DNA from: Kineothrix alysoides
GTDB lineage: Bacteria > Bacillota > Clostridia > Lachnospirales > Lachnospiraceae
Length of the DNA stretch: 64,000 nt
Reading direction: 5' to 3'
Assembly (NCBI RefSeq): GCF_000732725.1
Contig: NZ_JPNB01000003.1
Location: 248,001-312,000, forward strand
Position 1 is the stretch's first letter. Each line of letters starts with the position of its first letter. Below the pieces are notes generated by a model, which saw only the letters and a list, made by a program, of their open reading frames with translations, had not been told where the DNA came from and did not search any database. Below, one piece after another: positions 17,595 to 25,885 of the stretch. The position numbers were made by a program, and so were the translations under genes.

Positions 17595-19070
17595 CTAAAT
17601 TCTTCCGTATAGCTTTGTCATCTTCCGAATTCTTTCCGCCAGCTCGTCGTCAAGCTGATCCGGAAGCAGCCGCCATTTCCAATTATCACCCAAGGTGGAG
17701 GGCGTATTGAGTCTCGCCTCCGAGCCAAGGCCCAGATAATCCTGAACCGGAATGATCGCCGTGTCCGCAACGCTGGCTAACGCGGCGCGGATAAAGTCCC
17801 AATGTATATCCTTTTTCGTCTTGATGTTCAAATACCGCTTGGCAAAGTTCTTATCTCTTCTGTTAAAGGTGGTATACCAGCCCACCGTCGTATCGTTATC
17901 GTGAGTTCCCGTATAAACTACGGAATTGCTTGTGTAGTTATGGGGAAGATAGTCACTTTCCTCTCTTGAATCGAAAGCGAATTGCAATATCTTCATTCCA
18001 GGATAACCAGTCTTTTTTACCAGCTTGATAACACTTGGCGTAAGGAATCCCAAATCCTCCGCAATCACAGGCTTGTTGCCAAGCTTCGCCTTTATGACCT
18101 TGAAAATATCGTAGCCCGGTCCCTTCTTCCACTCTCCGAACTCTGCGGTAGGGTCGCCGTAGGGAATGGCATAATATTCGTCGAAACCTCTGAAATGATC
18201 GATCCTCACCACATCATACAGCTCATAACAATAGGTAATCCGGCGCACCCACCATTCATAGTCCGTCTTTTCGTGGTATTCCCATTCATAAAGGGGGTTC
18301 CCCCACAACTGCCCGGTAGCGGAAAAAGCGTCCGGCGGACAGCCTGCCACTCCGATAGGCGTACAAGTACCATCCAACTGAAACAATTCCGGATTAGCCC
18401 ATGTATCCGCACTGTCAAAAGCTACATAAATAGGAATATCGCCTATAATGCTTATATTTTTCTTATTGGCATATTCTTTCAGTGCAAACCACTGCTTTGC
18501 AAAAAGGAATTGCTGGAATTCATAGAACTCCACCTCCTCCGCATATTTTTCCCCGTAAGCCTTCATAGCGGAAGTCTTTCGCAGCTTTATATCCTCATCC
18601 CATTCTATCCAGCTTACTCCTTTGAAAGAATTCTTTACTGCCATATAAAGTGCATAATCGAAGAGCCAGTATTCATTTTCCTTCTTGAATTCCTGAAACT
18701 CCACATTCTTTGCTATCTTGCTTTTCTTGTATGCCTTTTTCAATATCTTCGACCGCGACAGGTAGATTTTTTCATAATCAACATACATGTCATCGCTTCT
18801 GAAATCGCACGCCTCGCAGTCTTCTTCGGTAATCCAGCCCTCCTTAACGAGATTCTCCAAATCTATGTAATACGGATTTCCTGCAAAAGTAGAAAAGGAT
18901 TGATATGGAGAGTCTCCATACCCTGTAGGACCAAGGGGAAGTATCTGCCAATATTTCTGCCCTGCCTTTTCCAAAAAATCGACGAACTCGTACGCCTGCT
19001 TAGAAAACGTACCGATGCCGTACTTAGACGGAATGCTCGATATCGGTAATAAAATGCCACCTTTTCTCAT
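17595..19070 (-). CDS. malQ: 4-alpha-glucanotransferase (amylomaltase)
   Basis: A GH77 enzyme of 491 residues. Visible signatures are the N-terminal GILLPISSIPSKYGIGT, the nucleophile Asp region VVRIDHFRGFDEYYAIP, the acid/base Glu region VIAEDLGFLTPSV, and GTHDNDTTVGW. It transfers glucan segments between maltodextrins in the cytoplasm. The ATG at 19070 has GGGAGGAACT in front, so the upstream extension to 19133, which overlaps the permease gene, is not used. It is the last gene of the SBP-permease-permease-malQ unit, which points to alpha-glucan uptake. Confidence 0.96.
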   Translation of the reverse strand: MRKGGILLPISSIPSKYGIGTFSKQAYEFVDFLEKAGQKYWQILPLGPTGYGDSPYQSFSTFAGNPYYIDLENLVKEGWITEEDCEACDFRSDDMYVDYEKIYLSRSKILKKAYKKSKIAKNVEFQEFKKENEYWLFDYALYMAVKNSFKGVSWIEWDEDIKLRKTSAMKAYGEKYAEEVEFYEFQQFLFAKQWFALKEYANKKNISIIGDIPIYVAFDSADTWANPELFQLDGTCTPIGVAGCPPDAFSATGQLWGNPLYEWEYHEKTDYEWWVRRITYCYELYDVVRIDHFRGFDEYYAIPYGDPTAEFGEWKKGPGYDIFKVIKAKLGNKPVIAEDLGFLTPSVIKLVKKTGYPGMKILQFAFDSREESDYLPHNYTSNSVVYTGTHDNDTTVGWYTTFNRRDKNFAKRYLNIKTKKDIHWDFIRAALASVADTAIIPVQDYLGLGSEARLNTPSTLGDNWKWRLLPDQLDDELAERIRKMTKLYGRI

Positions 19071-19081
19071 AGTTCCTCCCA

Positions 19082-19930
19082 TTAGCCCTTCACCGCTCCG
19101 GCTACAACGCCTTCGATAATGTATTTCTGACATGTCAGATAGAATATAACAATCGGAATAATCGACAATACCAGCATTGCCATGAGCGCTCCCATGTCCT
19201 TATTTCCGTTAGAGCCCACAAGCATCTGTACAACTACCGGAATCGTCTTATACTGCGTACTGATACCGATTACCAAATAAGGCAGAAGGAAGTCGTTCCA
19301 TATCCACATCGCATTTAAAATAGCTACTGTAATCGCCGTAGGTTTAAGTATCGGGAAGACCACTCCAAAAAATGTCTGCAACGGATTGCAGCCGTCAATC
19401 ATGGCCGCCTCTTCTATTTCTAACGGAATGGATTTCACGAAGCCCGCGAACATGAAGACGGACAAGCCCGCCCCGAAGCCCAGATACAACAGGCACATTC
19501 CCAGAGGATTTCTTAAATGAAACTTATCCGCAAGGCTGGTCATCGTAAACATAACCATCTGAAAGGGCACGATCATGGAAAACACGAACATGTAATAAAG
19601 AATCGTGGAATATTTGGATTTTACCCTCGTGATGTAATATGCGGTCATGGAGGTGAACAGTATGATCAATCCGACGGAAATGATCGTGATGAAGAAAGAC
19701 CAGCCGATGGCCTTGAAAAGCCCCGTCTTAATCAAACCATTCACATAATTTGTAATTCCTACAAAGGTCTCCGAATTGGGAAGGGAGAAAGGGTCCTTAC
19801 TGATAAAAAACTTTCCCTTAAAGGAGTTATTCAAAATAAACAGCAGGGGATAAAGTATAGCAACTGTCAAAACGCATAACAACACGAAAAATATTTTATT
19901 GGAGAATCTGCTCTTTGCCGATGTCATCAA
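19082..19930 (-). CDS. sugar ABC transporter permease, MalG type
   Basis: A 282-residue CUT1 inner-membrane permease with six predicted membrane segments. The EAA loop EEAAMIDGCNPLQTFFGVVFP lies near residue 172, where it contacts the ATPase. It forms the channel with the MalF-type partner encoded just upstream, overlapping it by four bases. No ATP-binding subunit is encoded in the window, so an MsmK/UgpC-type shared ATPase elsewhere is likely. Substrate is inferred as maltodextrin from malQ. Confidence 0.94.
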   Translation of the reverse strand: MMTSAKSRFSNKIFFVLLCVLTVAILYPLLFILNNSFKGKFFISKDPFSLPNSETFVGITNYVNGLIKTGLFKAIGWSFFITIISVGLIILFTSMTAYYITRVKSKYSTILYYMFVFSMIVPFQMVMFTMTSLADKFHLRNPLGMCLLYLGFGAGLSVFMFAGFVKSIPLEIEEAAMIDGCNPLQTFFGVVFPILKPTAITVAILNAMWIWNDFLLPYLVIGISTQYKTIPVVVQMLVGSNGNKDMGALMAMLVLSIIPIVIFYLTCQKYIIEGVVAGAVKG

Positions 19931-20772
19931 TGCTCTACCTCCTTACTTCTCGTAAACGATAACTGCACTAACGCGATAAGCGCCACTATGACAAAAAATA
20001 TTACTGCCTTCGCCTGGCCAACGCCTTCATACCCGGTCTTACCATAGAAGGTCTCGTAAATGTTCAGCGCCAGCATCTGTGTCTTTTTCATCGGTGCTCC
20101 GTTAGTAAGCGCTTTATTCTGATCGAACAGCTTAAAGCTGTTTGACAATGTTAAAAACATGCAAATCGTAATAGAAGACATTACCATGGGAATCTTAACC
20201 TTGATCAAGGTCTGCCATGGTGTCGCTCCGTCAATTTTAGCTGCTTCTACCAAATCTCCCGGCACGTTTTGAAGGCCGGCAATGTAGATAATCATCATAT
20301 AACCTATCATCTGCCAATTCATAAGGAGCACTAAGCCCCAGAAGCCGTAAGTAGCGCTGGATACGATCGTCGTTTCATATTTATATAAAATAGCATTAAT
20401 CATCTGCTGCCATGTATAGCCGAGTACAATACCGCCGATTAAGTTCGGCATAAAAAATACGGTTCTGAATATATTCGTTCCTTTGATTTTTCTCGTAAGT
20501 AGTAACGCAATCGCAAATGCGAATAAATTAATCGTCAGTACACTTATTACCGTAAATGCCACCGTAAAACCTAAAGCACTTGTAAATCCCTGTCCGCTGG
20601 AGAAGGCCGTTTTATAATTGTCAAACCCTACCCATTTCGCATTACTTACCGTGGTGAATTTACAAAAAGACAAATACACGCCCTGCACGAAAGGAATAAT
20701 AAAGGCAAACGCAAAGGCTATCACCGTAGGAAGGGTAAATATCAAAAAATATTTTTTTAATGTCTTTTCCAT
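19927..20772 (-). CDS. sugar ABC transporter permease, MalF type
   Basis: A CUT1 permease of 281 residues from the ATG at 20772, which has AGGAGG seven bases before it; the frame also opens at a TTG at 20793. The EAA motif is EAAKIDGATPWQTLIKVKIP near residue 175. It pairs with the MalG-type permease downstream, whose start it overlaps. The gene lies about 220 bases after the binding-protein gene. That gap contains a terminator-like hairpin, which should make the permease message less abundant than the binding-protein message. Confidence 0.94.
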   Translation of the reverse strand: MEKTLKKYFLIFTLPTVIAFAFAFIIPFVQGVYLSFCKFTTVSNAKWVGFDNYKTAFSSGQGFTSALGFTVAFTVISVLTINLFAFAIALLLTRKIKGTNIFRTVFFMPNLIGGIVLGYTWQQMINAILYKYETTIVSSATYGFWGLVLLMNWQMIGYMMIIYIAGLQNVPGDLVEAAKIDGATPWQTLIKVKIPMVMSSITICMFLTLSNSFKLFDQNKALTNGAPMKKTQMLALNIYETFYGKTGYEGVGQAKAVIFFVIVALIALVQLSFTRSKEVEH

Positions 20773-20803
20773 AGTCCGTCCTCCTCTTGGCAAATTTTGA
20801 AAA

Positions 20804-20831
20804 ACACTCCGCAGCCGAGGCTGCGAAGTGT
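20804..20831 (-). terminator. terminator-like hairpin between binding-protein and permease genes
   Basis: A 28-base near-perfect palindrome (ACACTNCGCAGCC arms, one mismatch, two-base centre) followed on the minus strand by GTTTTTC. It would stop or process most transcripts after the binding-protein gene while letting some reach the permeases. Confidence 0.7.
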
Positions 20832-20929
20832 CTCTTTACTCAACTTGCTGATAAACAAATATTCACTAAAATATTAATCTCATGTCTATATACTACTCTG
20901 AATTGGAATATTTATCAAATCCTTTTTCC

Positions 20930-20991
20930 GTAATAGGAAAGTATTCTTATTACAGAAACAGTGGATGTACTGCCGATGCACACTTTTGTTC
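20930..20991. repeat. dispersed intergenic element, copy 3 (short form)
   Basis: A hairpin with arms GTAATAGGA / TCTTATTAC (20930-20953) is followed by GTACTGCCGA and GCACACTTTTGTTC, ending two bases before the binding-protein stop codon. The hairpin and the terminal CACACTTTTGTTC motif match the two ends of copy 1 at 8334-8450 in the opposite orientation. The middle core is missing. Confidence 0.45.
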
Positions 20992-20992
20992 T

Positions 20993-22408
20993 TTACTGTG
21001 CAGTTGCAGCTTTCTCCTCAGCCCATCTCGTAACTACTAAGTCTTTTACTTCGTCCCATGTCATGTTTTTGTTGCAGTACTCAAGAAGAGCTGCGCCGAA
21101 ATCATCCTTGAATGCCTGGCTGGGGAATGTCGTAAAGTTCCATGTTACGCTGTTCTTTCCATTTTCCATGTAACGATACATCTCTTTTGCAAGAGGATCG
21201 GTAGGCTTCTCATCATCGCCGAAGGTAGTGAACGGCGCGGAGTTTCCTAAAGAATTAACCATGTAATCCTTGCCTGTATCGGAAGAAATCATCCAATTAA
21301 CGAAATCTAAAGTCGCTTTCTGATCTGCTTCGTTCGCCTGGCTGTTTACACACCAGAAGTTCTCTGTACCAGTGCAAAGTCCCTGATTCTCTTCTCCTGA
21401 AACGCCGGTGTAGATAGGCATGAATTTAACGTTCTCTTCTTTTACCGTATTGCCTTCTACTGTAGAAATCTGTCCCCATGCCCAGTTGCCGTTCTGAACC
21501 ATAGCGCACTGTCCGAGAGCGAACTCAGCCATGGAATCCGTAACTGCCTTGCTTCCAAGAAGTCCGGGAGCAACCGTGGAGTTGTTAATGTATAAATCGA
21601 AAATGTTCTTGTAGTTATCGGAATATGTGAATTCGATAGCTGCCATGTCACTTACCTTGTTGTCTTTGTATTCGTAGTAAACAGGAACGTTTGCAAGGTG
21701 TGTCTGCCATCTCCAGTCTTCGCCGGGAAGAAGAGAGGTGGAAGCGAATACGCCTTCAATACCCAGATCTGCTTTCTTTGCTGTCATATCTTCTACAACT
21801 TCTTTCAGCTTATCGAAGGAATTGATTTCGTCAACACTTGCTGCTTTTGCTCCGTCCAGTGCAAAATATGCCTGCATAATAGCGTCATTATAAATGATAC
21901 CATAGGATTCTACCGTGTAAGGAACGCCGTATGCGCCGCCATCTTCACCGGTAATAGCAAGACCCTTGTCAGAAAGAGCGTTGTAAAGCTCGGAGCCTGA
22001 TAAATCGAGGCAGTAATCCTTCCAGCTATTGTAACCAACCGGTCCGTTAATCTGGAACAGAGTAGGTGCATCCTGGCCTGCAATTTCAGATTTCAATACT
22101 TCTTCGTATGTACCGCTTGCCGCAGTTACGACCTTAACATCTACACCGGTCTCTGAAGTGTAAGCTGCTGCAATCTCCTGCCACTGCTCATCAACTTCGG
22201 GCTTGAAGTTCAGGTAGTATACGCTTCCGCCTTCTGCCGCTGCAGTCTCCTCTGCCGGAGCTTCTGCTTCGGGTTCTGTTGTCTCTTCTGCAGGAGCTGT
22301 CGTCTCTTCCTTCGCCGCAGGTACTTCTGCTGCAGTGCTGCCGCAGCCAACCAGCATGGAAGAAACCATCGCTACACAAAGTAATGCACTAATCAGTTTC
22401 TTTTTCAT
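20993..22408 (-). CDS. extracellular sugar-binding lipoprotein (maltodextrin-type)
   Basis: A 471-residue family-1 solute-binding protein. The signal peptide ends in the lipobox SSMLVGCGS (Cys near residue 22), and a Glu/Ala/Pro-rich linker to about residue 65 tethers the lobes to the membrane. The body (YYLNFKPEVDEQWQEIAAAY onward) is MalE-like. It captures oligosaccharide for the two CUT1 permeases downstream. It is the first gene of the unit, behind a sigma-A-type promoter and three LacI-type operator repeats. The sugar is inferred from the linked malQ. Confidence 0.94.
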   Translation of the reverse strand: MKKKLISALLCVAMVSSMLVGCGSTAAEVPAAKEETTAPAEETTEPEAEAPAEETAAAEGGSVYYLNFKPEVDEQWQEIAAAYTSETGVDVKVVTAASGTYEEVLKSEIAGQDAPTLFQINGPVGYNSWKDYCLDLSGSELYNALSDKGLAITGEDGGAYGVPYTVESYGIIYNDAIMQAYFALDGAKAASVDEINSFDKLKEVVEDMTAKKADLGIEGVFASTSLLPGEDWRWQTHLANVPVYYEYKDNKVSDMAAIEFTYSDNYKNIFDLYINNSTVAPGLLGSKAVTDSMAEFALGQCAMVQNGNWAWGQISTVEGNTVKEENVKFMPIYTGVSGEENQGLCTGTENFWCVNSQANEADQKATLDFVNWMISSDTGKDYMVNSLGNSAPFTTFGDDEKPTDPLAKEMYRYMENGKNSVTWNFTTFPSQAFKDDFGAALLEYCNKNMTWDEVKDLVVTRWAEEKAATAQ

Positions 22409-22446
22409 AATGAATACCTCTCCTTTTAATTGTGAATAAGTTTTTT

Positions 22447-22479
22447 GGTACCGTTTTCGGTATCGTTATCGGTAACGTT
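22447..22479. promoter_or_regulatory. three tandem 12-bp LacI-type operator units
   Basis: GGTNNCGTT occurs at 22447, 22459 and 22471, an exact 12-base period. On the minus strand the unit reads AACGNTACCGAW. The repeats lie just downstream of the -10 box of the binding-protein promoter, where a bound LacI-family repressor would block elongation or initiation. The obvious candidate is the regulator at 16394-17434. Confidence 0.7.
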
Positions 22480-22494
22480 TCCGAACATGTATAA

Positions 22495-22523
22495 AGCATA
22501 GCATTCCGAGTAACAATTTGCAA
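22495..22523 (-). promoter_or_regulatory. sigma-A promoter of the binding-protein operon
   Basis: On the minus strand TTGCAA (22523-22518), 17 bases, TATGCT (22500-22495). It is followed within 20 bases by the tandem operators and about 85 bases later by the start codon. Confidence 0.65.
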
Positions 22524-22610
22524 CTGTTTTTTCGTATTTTTTCGTATTTTTGTCACAAATCGCTTAAATGGAATGCTTGTTTTTGTATATATTGAATAAT
22601 TGACTTTCTT

Positions 22611-24059
22611 TTACATATTATTTGCCGCATGCATGTTTTTTCTATACTCGGTGGGCGATACTCCACATACATTTCTAAAAATTTTCATAAAGTGTTTTTC
22701 GTTCTCGTAACCTACCCTTTTACTGATTTCCACCACACGCATTTCTGTCTGAGCGAGAAGCTTCTTCGCTTCTTCTATCCGGAATTCCTTCAGATAATTC
22801 ACGAAATTCCTGCCCGTATATTGCTTGAACACATAGGAAAACAGTGAATAATTCATGGATACGTGATTGGAAACCACCGCCATGTTCAAGTCCTTGTCGA
22901 AATTCTCCTGAATGAAACCGATAGCCTCCTGCATTTTCTGCTTGTTTTTATAATCGTCGAATTCCTCGTCCAGCCGGTCATGAAATTCCATCAGCCAGCC
23001 GGTGAATTCCTCCGTAAAGGAATCGATATCAGGGAAGCTGTAAATATCCTTGAATCGTTCGGCCTCCTGAGTTACCTGCTGCATCACGTTCTGGTAAATT
23101 CCCACTATTAAATCGATCAGCGACAGAATGTCCTCCTCGAAAGTGACCGCTGAATATTTCTTCCGCTTCGTATCCTTAACGATCTGCCTTATGCTTGCCA
23201 AAGATTCTTCGATCCTGCTTGTCCCGATTTGCTGGGCTATTTGGCGCATCTTTTCAGTATTAGGCTTATCAGTATCCGTACGTATCTCTTCGAAGCTCAC
23301 CTCATAGCGCCCGGTACAGAAGGCTTCCTTTCTTGCCGCCTTTGCTTCCTTGTAAGCGGCCTTTAAATATTCCACACCTTGATATCTTTTGCTGATTCCT
23401 GTATGGCATCCGGACAGTTCTTCCTTAAGGAACCTGTCCTTTTCCGTTCCCATAATTATGTACACCGAACTCTTTTCTATGTCCCGCCAGTACATAAATT
23501 CCTCACCTGAGGCTTCCGCGCCCTCCTGCCTCTGGGTACATAGGATATAGTAGTCCTTGCTGACGGTCATACCGTCGAACCACTCCGCGACCATCTGCAT
23601 CTCCTTGCGGGTCACATCTGACGTCATTACATATTTCAATTGGTTTTTCCCGATGCTTTTTAACTCTTCCTCCTGTGCCTCCCTTTGAATAAGCTCTCTC
23701 TGGAAGGTCTCAAGGATCGTTTTTACCTTATCCCGCTCCACAGGCTTCAAAATATATTCCCGTACTCCTCCCCGCAGCATCTCCACCGCGTAAGAGAAGT
23801 CGTCGTAACCGCTGACCGCCACGATGAGAGGCTTATGCGGAAGCTCCTGAATAGCCGAAACCAACTCTATCCCGTCCATTTTGGGCATACGGATGTCAGT
23901 GAACATTACGTCTATTTTCTGGCTTTGTAATATCTCATAGGCGCTCTGTCCGTTGTTGCACTCTAAAATGGCAGCCACCGGAACCCCGGAGCGCTGTATC
24001 ATCATCTTAATGCCCTGCCGTATCATTTTTTCATCTTCTACAATGAGTACTGTATTCAT
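22611..24059 (-). CDS. YesN-type response regulator with AraC DNA-binding domain
   Basis: A 482-residue regulator. The N-terminal receiver has the phospho-acceptor Asp in VMFTDIRMPKMDG near residue 55 and the conserved Lys in YILKPVE near 105. A long linker follows, then two AraC helix-turn-helix motifs at the C-terminus (about 375-478; VVEISKRVGYENEKHFMKIFR). It acts with the YesM-type kinase upstream; their coding regions share the base at 24059. It probably activates the adjacent sugar-transport genes and perhaps the GH30 gene. Confidence 0.95.
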   Translation of the reverse strand: MNTVLIVEDEKMIRQGIKMMIQRSGVPVAAILECNNGQSAYEILQSQKIDVMFTDIRMPKMDGIELVSAIQELPHKPLIVAVSGYDDFSYAVEMLRGGVREYILKPVERDKVKTILETFQRELIQREAQEEELKSIGKNQLKYVMTSDVTRKEMQMVAEWFDGMTVSKDYYILCTQRQEGAEASGEEFMYWRDIEKSSVYIIMGTEKDRFLKEELSGCHTGISKRYQGVEYLKAAYKEAKAARKEAFCTGRYEVSFEEIRTDTDKPNTEKMRQIAQQIGTSRIEESLASIRQIVKDTKRKKYSAVTFEEDILSLIDLIVGIYQNVMQQVTQEAERFKDIYSFPDIDSFTEEFTGWLMEFHDRLDEEFDDYKNKQKMQEAIGFIQENFDKDLNMAVVSNHVSMNYSLFSYVFKQYTGRNFVNYLKEFRIEEAKKLLAQTEMRVVEISKRVGYENEKHFMKIFRNVCGVSPTEYRKNMHAANNM

Positions 24060-25858
24060 TATGCTCCTTCTTTTCTGCGTAAAGGTATCCTTACCATAAT
24101 CTTCGTGTAACAGCCCAGCTTTGAGGCTATCTCAATTCCATAGCGCTCTCCGAAACTCATCTTTATTCTATCCTGTACGTTCTTTAAACCGATCCCGTTA
24201 CCGGAGCCGCCGCCGGCTTCGATTTCTCCCGAAATCTTTTTATAAAGCTCGCTTACTTCCTCTTCGCTCATTCCCTTTCCAGCGTCCGTGATCTCTATTA
24301 TACAATCGTCGCCGTCCACAAAGCCTTTAATGTATATGCTGGTATCCTCCGCCATTTCTTCTATACCATGATAGATAGCGTTTTCCACAATGGGCTGTAA
24401 GGACATCTTGGGAATCTCCTGCTTATAAATGATGTCGCTCATATTTAGGGACAGATAGATTTCATAGTCGAAGCGGAGGTTGATCAGCGCAAGATAGTTC
24501 TTAATATAGTCGACTTCTTCCTCCACCGTCACGTTGCCGGATACCCATCGCATGCTGTAGCGCAGCAGCTTTCCAAGGGAGGTCACGGCATCTGATATCT
24601 CATATTTTTCATCGATTTCCGCCATCATCTTAATGGATTCCAGCACGTTGTATATGAAATGCGTGTTAATCTGATTCTGGAGCGCTTTAATCTCTGAATT
24701 CTTCACTAGGCGTTCTCTGTTGATATTGTCCTCCATAAGCTGCCTGATGCGCAGAAGCATCTTGTTTATCTGGGTGCCAAGCTCTCCCATTTCATCCGTA
24801 CCGCAGCCCTCGATCACCACACCCAGGTCACCCTTTTGCACCTCCCTGATAGAAAAGAGTATGCTATAAAACTGGCTCAAAAGGCTCTTAACTACGAAGT
24901 TAATGAGGGCAATCAGGCACACAAGAATTCCCAGCATAATGAGAATAAAAAATGCCCTCATATTGTGGATTCTACCGATTTCCGACGCGATGCTGTCCAC
25001 ATAAATCAGACTGCCCGACAGCTCCTTTACAGGGAGATAGCCTACTACGAAAGGTTCTCCGCCTATTTCTATATAATAGATATGGCTTTCTTCCTCTCCC
25101 CTGGAAACTGTATTCTTCAGAATAAATTCTATGTAATTGTCCTGATTTTCTTTTTCCATACCATAATGGCGCTCTCCGCTATCGTCGGCAAAGCAGCTCC
25201 ACCGCCCCGGACGATTCTCATATAGCTCGGGAAACATGGTGTCCATGGACATAGCTACCTCCAGCACGCCCAGATCGCCGTTTTCAAAATCCACGATGGG
25301 CGTTACAAGAGACATTATTTTTTTATTCTGATCCATCACATAGGAGTCAAAAATCATATCTGTGTAATCATATTTCCAGCCATAAATGTCCGCATCTTCA
25401 GCCCAGTCCAACCGCTCCATTCTCTCTCTTTTATAGAGGATAGGCATCATTTCCTGAAGTGAGTTGCTGTCCGCATAAACCCTAATCTGATAAAGGTAAG
25501 GATTGCTGTTTACCATTCTTTCCAAAGAGGCGATGTTGACATTATAAAATTCCCGCAGTTCCTCCGTGCTCATTGGCTGCCCTTTTTTTATGTTGCCCAG
25601 ACAATCCGTCAAAAAGGCGTCACTTAAGAAAAACTGAGTAGACATGTTAATGGAATCCACGTTTTTCAGTATCCGGGTATAGCTGCTTTCCATACTATAC
25701 TCCATACTGCTGTGCTTTTCCCTAACTGCACTTTCCTCCATGCTATAAAAAAGGTACATGGAAAAAAAGACGATGGGAACGATAACGAAAGCAATGATAA
25801 TAACCGTGAACTTTATATTTAGTTTTAGACCCTGCCATTTTTCTCTTATCTGCTTCAT
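24059..25858 (-). CDS. YesM-type sensor histidine kinase
   Basis: A 599-residue membrane kinase. A membrane segment at about residues 17-38 and another near 285-310 enclose a large extracellular sensor domain. A HAMP domain (about 310-365) follows, then the His_kinase domain with the phospho-His in THFIYNVLESIKMMAE near 403, and a C-terminal ATPase domain with NAIYHGIEEMAE and GNGIGLKNVQDRI. It pairs with the YesN-type regulator. The transport genes upstream suggest it senses an oligosaccharide, perhaps through the adjacent binding protein. Confidence 0.95.
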   Translation of the reverse strand: MKQIREKWQGLKLNIKFTVIIIAFVIVPIVFFSMYLFYSMEESAVREKHSSMEYSMESSYTRILKNVDSINMSTQFFLSDAFLTDCLGNIKKGQPMSTEELREFYNVNIASLERMVNSNPYLYQIRVYADSNSLQEMMPILYKRERMERLDWAEDADIYGWKYDYTDMIFDSYVMDQNKKIMSLVTPIVDFENGDLGVLEVAMSMDTMFPELYENRPGRWSCFADDSGERHYGMEKENQDNYIEFILKNTVSRGEEESHIYYIEIGGEPFVVGYLPVKELSGSLIYVDSIASEIGRIHNMRAFFILIMLGILVCLIALINFVVKSLLSQFYSILFSIREVQKGDLGVVIEGCGTDEMGELGTQINKMLLRIRQLMEDNINRERLVKNSEIKALQNQINTHFIYNVLESIKMMAEIDEKYEISDAVTSLGKLLRYSMRWVSGNVTVEEEVDYIKNYLALINLRFDYEIYLSLNMSDIIYKQEIPKMSLQPIVENAIYHGIEEMAEDTSIYIKGFVDGDDCIIEITDAGKGMSEEEVSELYKKISGEIEAGGGSGNGIGLKNVQDRIKMSFGERYGIEIASKLGCYTKIMVRIPLRRKEGA

Positions 25859-25885
25859 CTTTTTCCATTTTCCATTTTATTGCCG

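Noticed and set aside
17982-19049. A 355-codon plus-strand frame opposite malQ.
   Set aside because: No recognisable domain; it is a shadow of a clearly conserved GH77 gene.
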